From an uncultured Muribaculaceae bacterium (lineage in GTDB: Bacteria; Bacteroidota; Bacteroidia; Bacteroidales; Muribaculaceae), in contig CAUBJF010000005.1 of the NCBI GenBank assembly GCA_958436175.1, positions 62,001-126,000 on the forward strand: a stretch of 64,000 bases of DNA, given 5' to 3'. Position 1 is the stretch's first letter; every line of letters starts with the position of its first letter. The notes beneath the pieces were generated by a model. It did no database searches and was not told where the DNA came from. It saw nothing but the letters and a program-made list of their open reading frames with translations. Both the position numbers and the translations under genes were made by a program. This document shows, one piece after another, positions 1 through 9,311 of this stretch.

Positions 1-928
1 TTGGCAATAAAGGATAACTGCCTAATTCGTACATTGATCCTCCAGCCTGCGATGGGTCAAATTCGCGCAGAGACATATTGTCGTCCCAAAGTTTCGACAA
101 TGAAGCTTCAATATCTACAACGTCCCCAATTACGCCACTTTTGATCATTACCATTAGGTGATTGAATGCTGGGCAATGGGCTGTTTTATTGGCCTCCATT
201 AAGACTACACCATCCTTCTCGGCTAATTCAAATAGTCCCTTGGCTTCATTTCCGTTAAGAACCATTGGCGTCTCACAAAGTACATGGACTCCACATGCAA
301 TAGCGTTTCTTATAATCTCACCATGACTAAGATGTGGAGTTGCAATATAGACCGCATCTACATTCTTTAAAAGCTCATCCAAACTAGTATAAGGACGGAT
401 ATTGTTCACTTCAGAAAAATTAATTGCGGTATTTAAGTCGATGTCATAAACACCTGCAATTTCAATTCCATTTACGACAGAAGCTTCAGTAGGAAAACGT
501 TTAGCGACACGACCGCATCCTATTATTCCAATTCTGACGGTTTCGGTTGACTCGGCTCTAAGTTGTGTAGAGCTAATACCTTCGGTTCTTGGAAGATAAA
601 CTACCTCACAATACTCTTTTAGATATTCAAACTTACCGATCCAGTCGCCTCCGATGGCAAATATATCAATATTATATCTTTGAATATCATCAATTTTCTG
701 TCCTACATATTCTTCGATAATGACCTCATCTGCTAAACCCGTTGCTTTTACGGCATCAACTCGTTCAAGCACATTGTTGCGAACATTTAGCTTACCACGG
801 TCTCTATCAAAACTATCGGCTGTAACACCAACAATCAGATAGTCACCAAGTGCCTTGGCTCTTCGGAGAAGATTGATATGCCCCTGGTGAAGAAGATCGT
901 AAGTGCCGTATGTGATTACTTTCTTCAT
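1..928 (-). CDS. Cytidylyltransferase - Gfo/Idh/MocA oxidoreductase fusion, 3' end beyond window
   Basis: The frame is open from an ATG at 928 to the window edge, so the C-terminus is missing. Residues 1 to about 130 are a glycerol-3-phosphate-cytidylyltransferase (TagD-like) domain: the GTYDLLHQGH nucleotide-binding motif lies at residues 8-17 and an RTEGISST motif near residue 115. From about residue 131 a Rossmann fold begins (IGIIGCGRVAKRF) and continues as a Gfo/Idh/MocA dehydrogenase. Both activities in one chain suggest synthesis of a CDP-activated alcohol or polyol that is oxidised or reduced by the second domain; this is inference. It follows the CDP-alcohol phosphotransferase-like gene by 2 bases in the leftward polysaccharide operon, which fits such a role. 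Confidence 0.8.
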   Translation of the reverse strand, partial: MKKVITYGTYDLLHQGHINLLRRAKALGDYLIVGVTADSFDRDRGKLNVRNNVLERVDAVKATGLADEVIIEEYVGQKIDDIQRYNIDIFAIGGDWIGKFEYLKEYCEVVYLPRTEGISSTQLRAESTETVRIGIIGCGRVAKRFPTEASVVNGIEIAGVYDIDLNTAINFSEVNNIRPYTSLDELLKNVDAVYIATPHLSHGEIIRNAIACGVHVLCETPMVLNGNEAKGLFELAEKDGVVLMEANKTAHCPAFNHLMVMIKSGVIGDVVDIEASLSKLWDDNMSLREFDPSQAGGSMYELGSYPLLP

Positions 929-930
929 TT

Positions 931-1644
931 TTAACGAAGTAACTGTCGGAGGCTGAGCAGCATTATACCCGTGTTAACCACAAAATAAATCAGCACAAAT
1001 AAATTTAGCATGTTGAATATAAGAGCACAAAGAAAAATGATTTGCATAAATCCTGAAGGGGAAACAAGATTCATCGCAGCAATCTTGAAGAGACTAAAAC
1101 TTTGTTTGTCTGAGATCGCATTTACGGCCTTGTCTTGTATGTTGGATGATTTGCGCTTATGCATGATTAGGCGCGGGAAAATTGATATAGTAGCTGTCGC
1201 ACACCCCAAAATCAATATAGGCACATTATAACCCATCTGAATGAGTTCGGGTTGATAATAGGATGCTATTCCTGCGCTCATATATATCAACACCATGGCC
1301 CAATATCCACCCATAGTATCCCAAAGATCTCCTAATTGTGAACATTGGTTTGAACATCTGGCATAGTTGCCGTCTACGCCATCCAACACAGCCCAAATGA
1401 AGAAGAATCCCCAACCGATGAGAAGAGAGCTAAGACTATAAGCTGTTACAATAAAGATGAACCCTATTAGTATTGAGACCACAGACCATTTCGTTATGGT
1501 TGTAGGGAGAATTTTTGTGCCAATAAATGGCTTTGTAAATAAGATAGAGAGTGGTCTTACTGCCAGAGTAACCCAAATGTTATAGCGCTCTTCTTTACGT
1601 TTCTTTTCTGGCATACAAATATCATATATCTCGGAATATGTCAT
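931..1644 (-). CDS. CDP-alcohol phosphatidyltransferase family membrane protein with altered catalytic motif
   Basis: A 237-aa multi-pass membrane protein. The family motif D-x2-DG-x2-AR-x8-G-x3-D-x3-D is present as DGVDGNYAR followed by eight residues and GDLWDTMGG. The first three aspartates are there, but the fourth, the proposed catalytic base, is glycine; I checked this codon in the DNA near position 1310. The start overlaps the end of the upstream glycosyltransferase by 4 bases (ATGA type), so they are co-translated. Next to a cytidylyltransferase fusion it probably transfers a CDP-linked alcohol phosphate to a lipid or glycan, but the missing aspartate means an altered mechanism or loss of activity is possible. 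Confidence 0.8.
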   Translation of the reverse strand: MTYSEIYDICMPEKKRKEERYNIWVTLAVRPLSILFTKPFIGTKILPTTITKWSVVSILIGFIFIVTAYSLSSLLIGWGFFFIWAVLDGVDGNYARCSNQCSQLGDLWDTMGGYWAMVLIYMSAGIASYYQPELIQMGYNVPILILGCATATISIFPRLIMHKRKSSNIQDKAVNAISDKQSFSLFKIAAMNLVSPSGFMQIIFLCALIFNMLNLFVLIYFVVNTGIMLLSLRQLLR

Positions 1645-2774
1645 TTGATTATTGTTTTAATTACTTCTAAATATGAATTAATCACTATTTGTCGGGAGAA
1701 ATCACGCTTTACTCGCTCTCTTCCTTTTATACCCATTTCTTTTCGAACTTCATTTTTTAGAGCTAAAAAGTTAACGATTTTAATTTCAAGAGCATTAACA
1801 TCTCCTCCACCATAGATATATCCTGTCACATTATCTTCAACGGTTTCTTTACAACCAGGATTATCGGTAGTGATAAGAAACCTTCCTGAAGAAGCATTCT
1901 CAAGTAGTACGTTACTCATTCCTTCACCATAAGTGGATGGATGAATAATAGCATGTGAGCGAGTGATAAATGGTTTGACATCGTTTTGGGAACCACGATA
2001 TTTTATAATACCCTGAGCATCCAATTTCTTAAGCAATGGGCCATAGTGAGATTCTTCCGTAGGTTCTATGAAGCCCAACATATTGAATTCAGTGGCAGGA
2101 TATTTATTCCTAATTCTTTTGGCTATCTCAATATAATCATCGACTCCTTTATCATGAAGAATACGGCCAATATAGTTGAATACAACCGTCGGGCCTGTAA
2201 TTCCATTCCCTCCTTCTGGGTATTCCTGAAGCGGATATCTATCTGTATCAACTCCGGAACCCGGGATTAGCCGGCATTCGCCACTAACCATGCCTTGATC
2301 TTTTGCAAGCTGCATATTTGTGGCATTTTGAAACATGATACATGCCGACCGCCTATATGCGTACTTGAAAAGGGCGGTTATCACACGCCTTTTAAGACCG
2401 CTCATATTCAACACCGAGCCGAATCCGGTTACATTATTAATGACTGGAATTCCTAAACTATTAGCGGCAATACTTCCGTATACGTTCGGTTTTGCAGTAT
2501 ATGTCAATACCACTATAGGCCTATATTGCATGAACAATTTTTTATAATGAAGAAGGAGTTTAAAGTCTGCTAATGGATTAGTTCCTCGCCTATCAATGAA
2601 AAGTTTATCATGAATAAATGGGATATTTCTCATCAATTCAAACTTTGGTCCATCAGGGCAAGAAATCAATACTTCATAACCTGATGAGATTATTGCTTCG
2701 ATTAATTCTTTTCTAAAACAATAAATGTCATCATCATTATTTGTGAGCAATGCAATAATTGGTCTATTCTCCAT
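1641..2774 (-). CDS. Glycosyltransferase family 4
   Basis: A 377-aa GT-B glycosyltransferase. The N-terminal half has the cell-surface GT4 pattern, with a TAKPNVYG stretch and a VTGFGSVL loop seen in PglA/CapM-like enzymes. The C-terminal half carries the nucleotide-sugar site HPSTYGEGMSNVLLE, which holds the E-x7-E motif. It should add a sugar to an undecaprenyl-linked repeat unit on the cytoplasmic face. It lies in the leftward polysaccharide operon, with an 85-base gap from the Wzy-like gene and a 4-base overlap with the next gene. Donor and acceptor sugars cannot be read from sequence. Confidence 0.88.
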   Translation of the reverse strand: MENRPIIALLTNNDDDIYCFRKELIEAIISSGYEVLISCPDGPKFELMRNIPFIHDKLFIDRRGTNPLADFKLLLHYKKLFMQYRPIVVLTYTAKPNVYGSIAANSLGIPVINNVTGFGSVLNMSGLKRRVITALFKYAYRRSACIMFQNATNMQLAKDQGMVSGECRLIPGSGVDTDRYPLQEYPEGGNGITGPTVVFNYIGRILHDKGVDDYIEIAKRIRNKYPATEFNMLGFIEPTEESHYGPLLKKLDAQGIIKYRGSQNDVKPFITRSHAIIHPSTYGEGMSNVLLENASSGRFLITTDNPGCKETVEDNVTGYIYGGGDVNALEIKIVNFLALKNEVRKEMGIKGRERVKRDFSRQIVINSYLEVIKTIIK

Positions 2775-2859
2775 GAATTAATTATTAATTTATAAGTAAA
2801 AAAGATAAGGCTGATAAATACACGGATAAAATTGAATGTATAATGATTTTTGAGTAAAT

Positions 2860-4131
2860 TTATAGCGGATATTTTGAATCATCATAATTCAATTTTTCAA
2901 CAAATGTTTTATCTGTACACCTTGGATAAACACCTAAAGCGAATAGATTGGCTCCCATCGCGTTGCCCATAAGGGTGCCGAGGAGCATCATGCTGATGCC
3001 GCCCATGATGCCCATGCCCATAGAGAAGATGGTTTTGAGGAACCAGAAGATTATAACTACAGTGAACGCTGCCTGCTCGGGTGAGCTTTTAGGCAGTTTC
3101 TTTCGGAACATGAACAAGCTCACGATTATCATCAAATATACAAATGCGCCCAAAAAGCCGACATCGGTGAGGAGTTCGAGCCAATCGTTGTGTGCATAGT
3201 TTCCGGCAACATTGACCGTCTGTGCGATTCCACGACCAAACAGTTGCTTTAAGAAGTCTGCCTTAAGCCACGCATCCCAAAGCACGGAATATAATACATC
3301 CCGGTGGCTGCTGTTTCCTTCAAGGGTCTGCTCCAGACGTCGCTGTAAGTAATCGCTTTCAGAGAAGAAATAGTTTAAGCCGATTACCAACGCAGTTACA
3401 AGAACCAGTATAGATACTATAGTGCCGAAAGAAATGCGTCGGCGGGTAAGATACCACCAGAGAAGATATAGGATCATACACGCCATGCATATAATAGCGC
3501 CGCGTTTTGCACATAACATTATGAATACAAATATAGCCCCGAGCAATGCAAGCACCAATAACTTGTATTTATTCAAAACTAACGGTAAAAATGGTAAAAT
3601 GTATAAAAATATGTATCCAGCGTTGTTTGTCGCCTCTTCTCGGTTAAATTCTCGTAAAAACATTACTTTTGTCTCGAAATAGGAATTGACAGCTAAGACA
3701 AAGATTATCAATGAGATTATAGCCCATTGTTTTGGCAACAATCGTTTATGAATTCCAATACAGAAACCTGTAAATATTGGGATGAAGAATGCTACCATGT
3801 CCTTAAACTGATTGAGAGTCGATATTGATGGTAAAAAACGAGTATAAACGAACTTCGGAGATATAAAATAGGACAGGGTTAGAATGACGAGCATTACGAT
3901 TATCAACCTCATACAATTAGGTAAGGCATACGGAAACATCAATGCACGCCAAAGATTTATAAGGCATATAAATAGAATCAGAAAAATTAGAAGCTGACCA
4001 ACAAAAGCAAGCGACGGAAATAATGACGTATACGTATAGTAAAAGAAGTATAAACCCATTAGGATATACCACATCCAAGATGTTTCGTCTTTAAGTTTAG
4101 TTCTCACTAGTGTTGTCATTTCACAGTTCAA
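2860..4131 (-). CDS. O-antigen polymerase/ligase family membrane protein (Wzy-like)
   Basis: A 423-aa polytopic membrane protein with about ten hydrophobic segments and one larger polar loop near residues 260-310, the usual layout of the Wzy/WaaL (O-antigen ligase, PF04932-type) family. A conserved-looking RGIAQTV...AHNDWLELLTDVGF stretch in the loop matches the typical H-N-x-(W/Y)-L-x2-L pattern of this family. In an operon with a Wzx flippase and glycosyltransferases it is best read as the repeat-unit polymerase. An in-frame ATG at 4119 is an alternative start. It starts 6 bases after the GT2 gene. Confidence 0.8.
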   Translation of the reverse strand: MNCEMTTLVRTKLKDETSWMWYILMGLYFFYYTYTSLFPSLAFVGQLLIFLILFICLINLWRALMFPYALPNCMRLIIVMLVILTLSYFISPKFVYTRFLPSISTLNQFKDMVAFFIPIFTGFCIGIHKRLLPKQWAIISLIIFVLAVNSYFETKVMFLREFNREEATNNAGYIFLYILPFLPLVLNKYKLLVLALLGAIFVFIMLCAKRGAIICMACMILYLLWWYLTRRRISFGTIVSILVLVTALVIGLNYFFSESDYLQRRLEQTLEGNSSHRDVLYSVLWDAWLKADFLKQLFGRGIAQTVNVAGNYAHNDWLELLTDVGFLGAFVYLMIIVSLFMFRKKLPKSSPEQAAFTVVIIFWFLKTIFSMGMGIMGGISMMLLGTLMGNAMGANLFALGVYPRCTDKTFVEKLNYDDSKYPL

Positions 4132-4137
4132 TTTCCT

Positions 4138-5076
4138 TTAGTGACGCAAAAGCTTTACTGCCAATGATGGCATGTGTGACAAGAGAGTAAGGTATAGTGC
4201 TTTAGCTACTGGAAGATAGCGTAAAAATGAGATTGGATTGATTTTAGAGCGGATATCCTTATGGAGTTCTTTATATACTTCCTTCCCATTTTTCACCTCA
4301 GGCCATCGAGCAACTATACTAACAATATTTCTCATTAGGATTTTTTTATCTACACCGATATTGGTGCAAAAATCATATTTAAAGTTTTGAGCCTTTGCCC
4401 ATTGAAGGAGTTTTGATATTGTCGGTGCTGAATTTGATGACGAGGCAAAATTTTGATAGTAGTTGTAGACTAAATCCGGGAGCACTTTTATGGATCCTGC
4501 TTCTTTGACAAGCTGGTAAAAAAGGATGAGATCTTCTCCGTTTGTCTGGTTTGGAATGGTGATATATTCTTTATCGAACAATTCGCGTTCAAAGATAGCG
4601 AACGCGAGATTGTGATTCATCTTACCTTGCAGACAGAGTTCCAATGCTTCTTTAGTGTTGAAAGATCCTGTCTTGACCGGATGTCTGTCTTCTATCCGTC
4701 CATCGTCATAGACATATTGAAAACCACCGGACACTATTTTATTGCCCGAACCGCTTATTTCGGAATAAAGTTTATCTAATGCATGCTGTGGTAGAGTATC
4801 GTCGCTGTCAAGGAAAACTATATATCTTCCTGATGCGACTCTATAGCCTGACTTTCGGGCAAACATAAGCCCTTTATTGCATTCATGCTCTACGACTTTA
4901 ATGTTTTTATATTTCTCCGAATATCTTGATACAATATCCATTGCATTGTCTTTCGTGCAATCATTGACAACGACAATTTCATAGTCAGTAAATGTTTGAG
5001 AGAGCACACTGTCTATACAGCGGGCTATAAAACGTTCAGTCCCGTATACAGGTATGATGACAGAAATTAGGGCCAT
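4138..5076 (-). CDS. Glycosyltransferase family 2
   Basis: A 312-aa GT-A fold enzyme. The N-terminus is a classic GT2 start (ISVIIPVYGTERFIARCIDSVLSQ), with VVVNDCTKD around residue 35 and the metal-binding DSDDT at about residues 92-96; an NGEDL motif follows near residue 180. The C-terminal hydrophobic and basic tail is likely peripheral membrane contact. It adds a sugar during repeat-unit assembly in the cytoplasm. It is 3 bases downstream of the flippase gene and in the same operon. Confidence 0.9.
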   Translation of the reverse strand: MALISVIIPVYGTERFIARCIDSVLSQTFTDYEIVVVNDCTKDNAMDIVSRYSEKYKNIKVVEHECNKGLMFARKSGYRVASGRYIVFLDSDDTLPQHALDKLYSEISGSGNKIVSGGFQYVYDDGRIEDRHPVKTGSFNTKEALELCLQGKMNHNLAFAIFERELFDKEYITIPNQTNGEDLILFYQLVKEAGSIKVLPDLVYNYYQNFASSSNSAPTISKLLQWAKAQNFKYDFCTNIGVDKKILMRNIVSIVARWPEVKNGKEVYKELHKDIRSKINPISFLRYLPVAKALYLTLLSHMPSLAVKLLRH

Positions 5077-5079
5077 ATT

Positions 5080-6615
5080 TTAATGCAAGAACATAAATAT
5101 ACGTTTAGAAAATTGTCTCATCCCTCGGCATAATACATACTCCAGAACAAAACCAAGGCCTCCGGTACAGATTGCAGTCAAGATACAGACTGTAATGAAA
5201 TTTGTTACTGATGATGATGGATCAATGGGTGTAAAATGTCGGATGACAAGAGCCATAATAGTCATAATAGCCCCGACGATGAGGCAGCGAGAATACAAGG
5301 AAATGTAGAATCCTATCGGATACTTGATGCCTTGAGAAAATAAAAAATAGGGTTTCCAAAGAAAAATTATCACTATCAAGCTTAAAATTGCACCTCCTAT
5401 AATTCCGTTGAGCCCCCAAATTGCACCACCAATTATAGATGCGCCTATGTTAATAACGGCCTCGGCTACAGGAGCCCATATATCTTTGAACAGGCCATAA
5501 CCGTTTAGAAATGTGTCTACTACACCTCGACTGACAGTAAGATACATGCTTACTGAAATCAAAAGTACGGTATTTTGTGACAGGACATATTCCTTTCCAA
5601 TCCATAGAATGATGAAGTCGGAAGCAAAACAATAAATGCAAATACTAAAAAGAGCCGAGAGGAAAAAACGCACACAAAAAAGCTCTTCGAACACAGCCAA
5701 AATGCGTTTTTTTTCTCCGAGAGCAATAAGATTTCCCACACTGGCCCCTACTCCATTGAAGACAGAAGTAAGTAATAGTATGGCTCCAGAAGTCAGCATC
5801 AAATAGTTCCCGTAAAGCGCGACAACTGTCAAAGAAAGAAAACCATATATGATTAAAGAACTGGTCTGGGTAACTGCAAAGGCCGCTATCTTATGGAAGA
5901 ACAATTGTTTGACTTTCTTTACAATGACGGGATATTTGAGCCGTAATTCTTTAAAACATTTTTTGCTGTTTTCAAGATATGGATGGTTCTTTCTTATTAT
6001 TAGATTCAACCATATTGAAGCAATCGATGTGAATATGACTTCCGTAACAAGCCACCATATATATGGATGTGGAAAATAGCTGAGGACAAATATTTGAACC
6101 AATATTTTTATAAGAAGACAAGCCTTATAAGAGAGGGTGATTTTATAATCCTGCTGGCTCGCAGTGAGAACGATTTGGCGGTAATTTATGAAATAAGATA
6201 ATAAGGCAGAATACATAAGAACACCGAACGAAGCATAGGCATACCAAAGTGGCAGATCCATTTTCGCAAAGATGAAAGGGAAGAACAGTGATAATATGAC
6301 GGCACCCGTGATAATAAATAGGGCTATTCTTTTATAGAGAGCTCCCTGTAACGATACAATTTCATTTATGGCGTTTTGATCTCCCCTGGCTATTGGTGCA
6401 TATAAAGCAAAGGATATCGCAAACCCTATTCCTAACTCGGCAAGATTTAAAAATGACAGTAGATTATTGGCCGTTGTGTTTAGACCAAGAATCTCTGTTC
6501 CGAGTTTGTCAAGAAATACTTTCCTTGAAACGAAGTTCAAAACTAATGAAACTCCATAGTAGACAAGTGCTATAGAACTATTGCGGAAGGTATTTACAGT
6601 TCTACTTTCGGACAT
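5080..6615 (-). CDS. Polysaccharide flippase (Wzx-like)
   Basis: A 511-aa protein with about 12-14 hydrophobic segments and the N-terminal pattern RTVNTFRNSSIALVYYGVSLVLNF...KVFLDKLGTEILGLN, typical of the Wzx/MATE-like polysaccharide transporter superfamily. It should move undecaprenyl-diphosphate-linked repeat units across the inner membrane for the Wzy polymerase. It starts about 110 bases after the acyltransferase gene; nothing else is seen in that gap. Confidence 0.88.
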   Translation of the reverse strand: MSESRTVNTFRNSSIALVYYGVSLVLNFVSRKVFLDKLGTEILGLNTTANNLLSFLNLAELGIGFAISFALYAPIARGDQNAINEIVSLQGALYKRIALFIITGAVILSLFFPFIFAKMDLPLWYAYASFGVLMYSALLSYFINYRQIVLTASQQDYKITLSYKACLLIKILVQIFVLSYFPHPYIWWLVTEVIFTSIASIWLNLIIRKNHPYLENSKKCFKELRLKYPVIVKKVKQLFFHKIAAFAVTQTSSLIIYGFLSLTVVALYGNYLMLTSGAILLLTSVFNGVGASVGNLIALGEKKRILAVFEELFCVRFFLSALFSICIYCFASDFIILWIGKEYVLSQNTVLLISVSMYLTVSRGVVDTFLNGYGLFKDIWAPVAEAVINIGASIIGGAIWGLNGIIGGAILSLIVIIFLWKPYFLFSQGIKYPIGFYISLYSRCLIVGAIMTIMALVIRHFTPIDPSSSVTNFITVCILTAICTGGLGFVLEYVLCRGMRQFSKRIFMFLH

Positions 6616-6725
6616 GTTTCTCTAAATGCGATGCGTTCTATCTATAATTAATCCCAACAGTAATCTTCATTAATTAAAGAAAGTTTTTAAGAGAATAATT
6701 ATGAAAGACAGATGTGTATAGCATA

Positions 6726-7745
6726 TTAACTTTCAAAACACTTACAGATGTTTTTCCAAATAAAAATGCGGATTTGGTCTATCAAAATACTAATGACAAA
6801 AAAGAATAATATATAAGCGAGGATATACAATAGACACATTATGCCATTTGTCGTTTGATATATTTCCTGTATATCCGGCTTAAAAATTGTTTTCGCAATA
6901 AAAGGGCTTTGATGGATTATGTATACAGCAAAAACACTTTTTGATATTAAATTAATATATTTGTTTGGCTTAATAGCTATGTCTTTAAAGACTATTAAGA
7001 TACCTATAGAAGGCAGAATGACCAATGGGCTTATATATGTCAAAAAAAATTCTGGAGGTTCATATCCGAATATGCGAGGAAGCATATAAAATATTGCATT
7101 GATTATCAACGAAATCCCCCCCCACCTTATTAATGAGCGTTTATAATCTAGGCCATATTTATGAATAAAATTAGATAATAGATATAGACCCACGAATGAG
7201 AACACAGAGTATCCATTCATTATATAAGACGCAGCTCCCAATGAACCCCATATCGTTTGGAATATAAAGAATGGAATAAGCACACTCAAAAAAGTTATTT
7301 TGTTAGCACTTTCAACAAATGAATTGAGAACCGGTGTCAAAAGATATAGACCAATATACGCTTTAACAAACCAGAGTGAAGAATCAAGCAGCAGGCATTG
7401 ACGGATTCCATAAAATGAGAAGGAAACATATCCAGAGTATATGGCATATATAAATGTAAGGCTAACAAGAAATATACTTTGGAAAAGAAGTGTCATCAAT
7501 CCTTTGAAAGATGGTCTTATGCAAAACCAGCCAGAAATGCAAATAAAGATATTTACGCAAATAATTGCGCAACATTGAATCATCGAGCGGGTTATAGAAG
7601 CAATAGGATCAACCCTGTATTCCTCCAAACTAGGGGCTCCTAAGGACCAGAAGTCGGCATGGACAATAAGGACCAAAAACATTGCAAATATTCTAAGTAA
7701 TTCAATATTTGACTGCCTTGGACCTTTTGTTATACTTGAAATCAT
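6726..7745 (-). CDS. Acyltransferase family 3 membrane protein
   Basis: A 339-aa multi-pass protein with the family-3 opening SNIELLRIFAMFLVLIVHADFW, where the Arg and His are the usual conserved residues. Members O-acylate (often acetylate) surface glycans. I chose the ATG at 7745 because the longer frame from 7808 would overlap the upstream ATP-grasp gene by 37 bases and its extra residues do not resemble the family N-terminus. It has about ten hydrophobic helices. Its role is probably decoration of the repeat unit encoded here. Confidence 0.85.
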   Translation of the reverse strand: MISSITKGPRQSNIELLRIFAMFLVLIVHADFWSLGAPSLEEYRVDPIASITRSMIQCCAIICVNIFICISGWFCIRPSFKGLMTLLFQSIFLVSLTFIYAIYSGYVSFSFYGIRQCLLLDSSLWFVKAYIGLYLLTPVLNSFVESANKITFLSVLIPFFIFQTIWGSLGAASYIMNGYSVFSFVGLYLLSNFIHKYGLDYKRSLIRWGGISLIINAIFYMLPRIFGYEPPEFFLTYISPLVILPSIGILIVFKDIAIKPNKYINLISKSVFAVYIIHQSPFIAKTIFKPDIQEIYQTTNGIMCLLYILAYILFFFVISILIDQIRIFIWKNICKCFES

Positions 7746-7771
7746 TTTAGAAGGCGATCTAAAATTAATCT

Positions 7772-8668
7772 TTATAATTTGAGGAATTCGCCGAACCTGT
7801 AGTCCCATTCGTCCGGCTCAAATGGAACAAAGCCCGCAAAGTGAAAGAAGGTCATCTCTCCGAAGTAGATCTTTCCTTTATTATTGTAAAGATCAATCCT
7901 TACATGTGGGAAACCGGTAGATAACTTCTTAGCTATCTCAAGCATTTTATCGTAATTCGAAGGCTTAGCTATTAGATGTGATGAATTTTCATGGCCGTTT
8001 CTAATAGGAAGATGATTGAATTCGGTATCAAAAAAGTCAAACTTAACCTCTGAACCTTTTTTCTGACGCTCTGTCCCAACAAAAAGGAATTTTGGTTCGC
8101 CATTGAAACAGAAAATTTTATAGTCACTCAGTTCATCATTTTCAGCCGAAATATATTCTTCGGCTATGATTCTTGGCTTGACTTTGTAATAAGGGTACTC
8201 TCTTGACCAACGGAATATTTTGCCAGATCTTAATATTAATTTTCTCTGACATTCTTCGATATTCAATTTATTCTTATCTTTACATATGACGACTGAGGAG
8301 TTTCCACCACCATTAGTTGTTTTCAGAACGAATTGATTTGGTAGTTTGTCAAAATCAATTTCTTCGAAGCTATTCCAAACTCCATAGGTTTTAATTATAT
8401 ATTCTTCACCGTCCAATCGATCCGCCACATATTTCTTAACTTCGTATTTGTCAACTAAATTAGAATAGCTCTCATTCTTCAAATTAACCTTAAGCCAATT
8501 TATTTTTTCAGTGAAAGTACGAGGATTTTTTAGATTTAGCACTCTTCCAATATGAAGAGGATATACAATTTTTAGATATAATTTATCCGGCCAAAGTGCG
8601 GCTGTATGTTTCATCATCCCCAAAGCTATCGCTTTGGGATTTTTAATAAGTTCTTTAATTGGACGCAT
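7772..8668 (-). CDS. TupA-like ATP-grasp protein
   Basis: A 298-aa protein with the TupA-like pattern: a basic N-terminus, then NPRTFTEKINWLK, DKYEVKKYVADRLDGEEYIIKTYGVW, and the ATP-grasp core FVLKTTNGGGNSSVVICKD followed by AEEYI and a late DYKIFCFNGEPKF block. In polysaccharide loci these proteins are thought to form an amide or peptide-like bond between a carboxylate and an amine, for example attaching an amino acid to a uronic acid. This operon makes UDP-glucuronate and its epimer, so a uronate acceptor is plausible but inferred. Confidence 0.82.
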   Translation of the reverse strand: MRPIKELIKNPKAIALGMMKHTAALWPDKLYLKIVYPLHIGRVLNLKNPRTFTEKINWLKVNLKNESYSNLVDKYEVKKYVADRLDGEEYIIKTYGVWNSFEEIDFDKLPNQFVLKTTNGGGNSSVVICKDKNKLNIEECQRKLILRSGKIFRWSREYPYYKVKPRIIAEEYISAENDELSDYKIFCFNGEPKFLFVGTERQKKGSEVKFDFFDTEFNHLPIRNGHENSSHLIAKPSNYDKMLEIAKKLSTGFPHVRIDLYNNKGKIYFGEMTFFHFAGFVPFEPDEWDYRFGEFLKL

Positions 8669-8768
8669 AACTATGTGGCAAAGAGAATTATTATATTTAA
8701 TTCAATATTTTTTTGAGTATAGGAATCTTTAGTAATGCCTAAAACATAGAGTATGTAGCAGCCGTCGG

Positions 8769-9308
8769 CTAACTTTCGTTAGAAGTAGTAGGGATAGTTG
8801 AATAAGGATGGTTTATGTAATTATATGTAGCATTTTCTACCTCTTTGATAGTGCATGGATTTCCGAAAACAATCGAATGGGATGGTATATCGCAGTTGAC
8901 ATACGTATTTGGAGCTATAAGAACATCATTCCCGATAGCAACTTTGCCAACTATCGTTGAATTTATTCCAATCCAAACAGAATCTCCTATTATTGGAGCT
9001 CCTTTTCTCCTACCTCTATTTTCTTGCCCAATGGTGGCTCCCTTGTGGATATTACAATTCTTACCAATCTTTGCATGTGGATTAATTGTTATACCATAAG
9101 GATGACCAATGTATAACCCAGGTCCAATTTCAGCCCGATATGATATATCACTGCAATATAATAGACTGGTGATCTTGTAGAATAATCTGTACAAAGCATT
9201 GACAGAAGCCCATCGTTTTTGGTTTGGTGATGACTGCAATTTACGTAGCCAATACTGATAAGCCGGTAAAGCTCCGCAACGAATTTTATCAGTCTTATAA
9301 AGATCCAT
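8769..9308 (-). CDS. Serine O-acetyltransferase-like hexapeptide-repeat acetyltransferase
   Basis: A 179-aa left-handed beta-helix protein. The hexapeptide region runs from about residue 60 to 150 and includes GLYIGHPYGITINPHAKIG, a CysE-like block with the catalytic-type His, and GDSVWIGINSTIVGKVAIG. CysE proteins have a longer N-terminal domain; the short one here and the location in a polysaccharide operon point to O- or N-acetylation of a sugar rather than cysteine synthesis. It ends 100 bases before the ATP-grasp gene and starts 3 bases after the epimerase stop. Confidence 0.8.
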   Translation of the reverse strand: MDLYKTDKIRCGALPAYQYWLRKLQSSPNQKRWASVNALYRLFYKITSLLYCSDISYRAEIGPGLYIGHPYGITINPHAKIGKNCNIHKGATIGQENRGRRKGAPIIGDSVWIGINSTIVGKVAIGNDVLIAPNTYVNCDIPSHSIVFGNPCTIKEVENATYNYINHPYSTIPTTSNES

Positions 9309-9311
9309 GAT

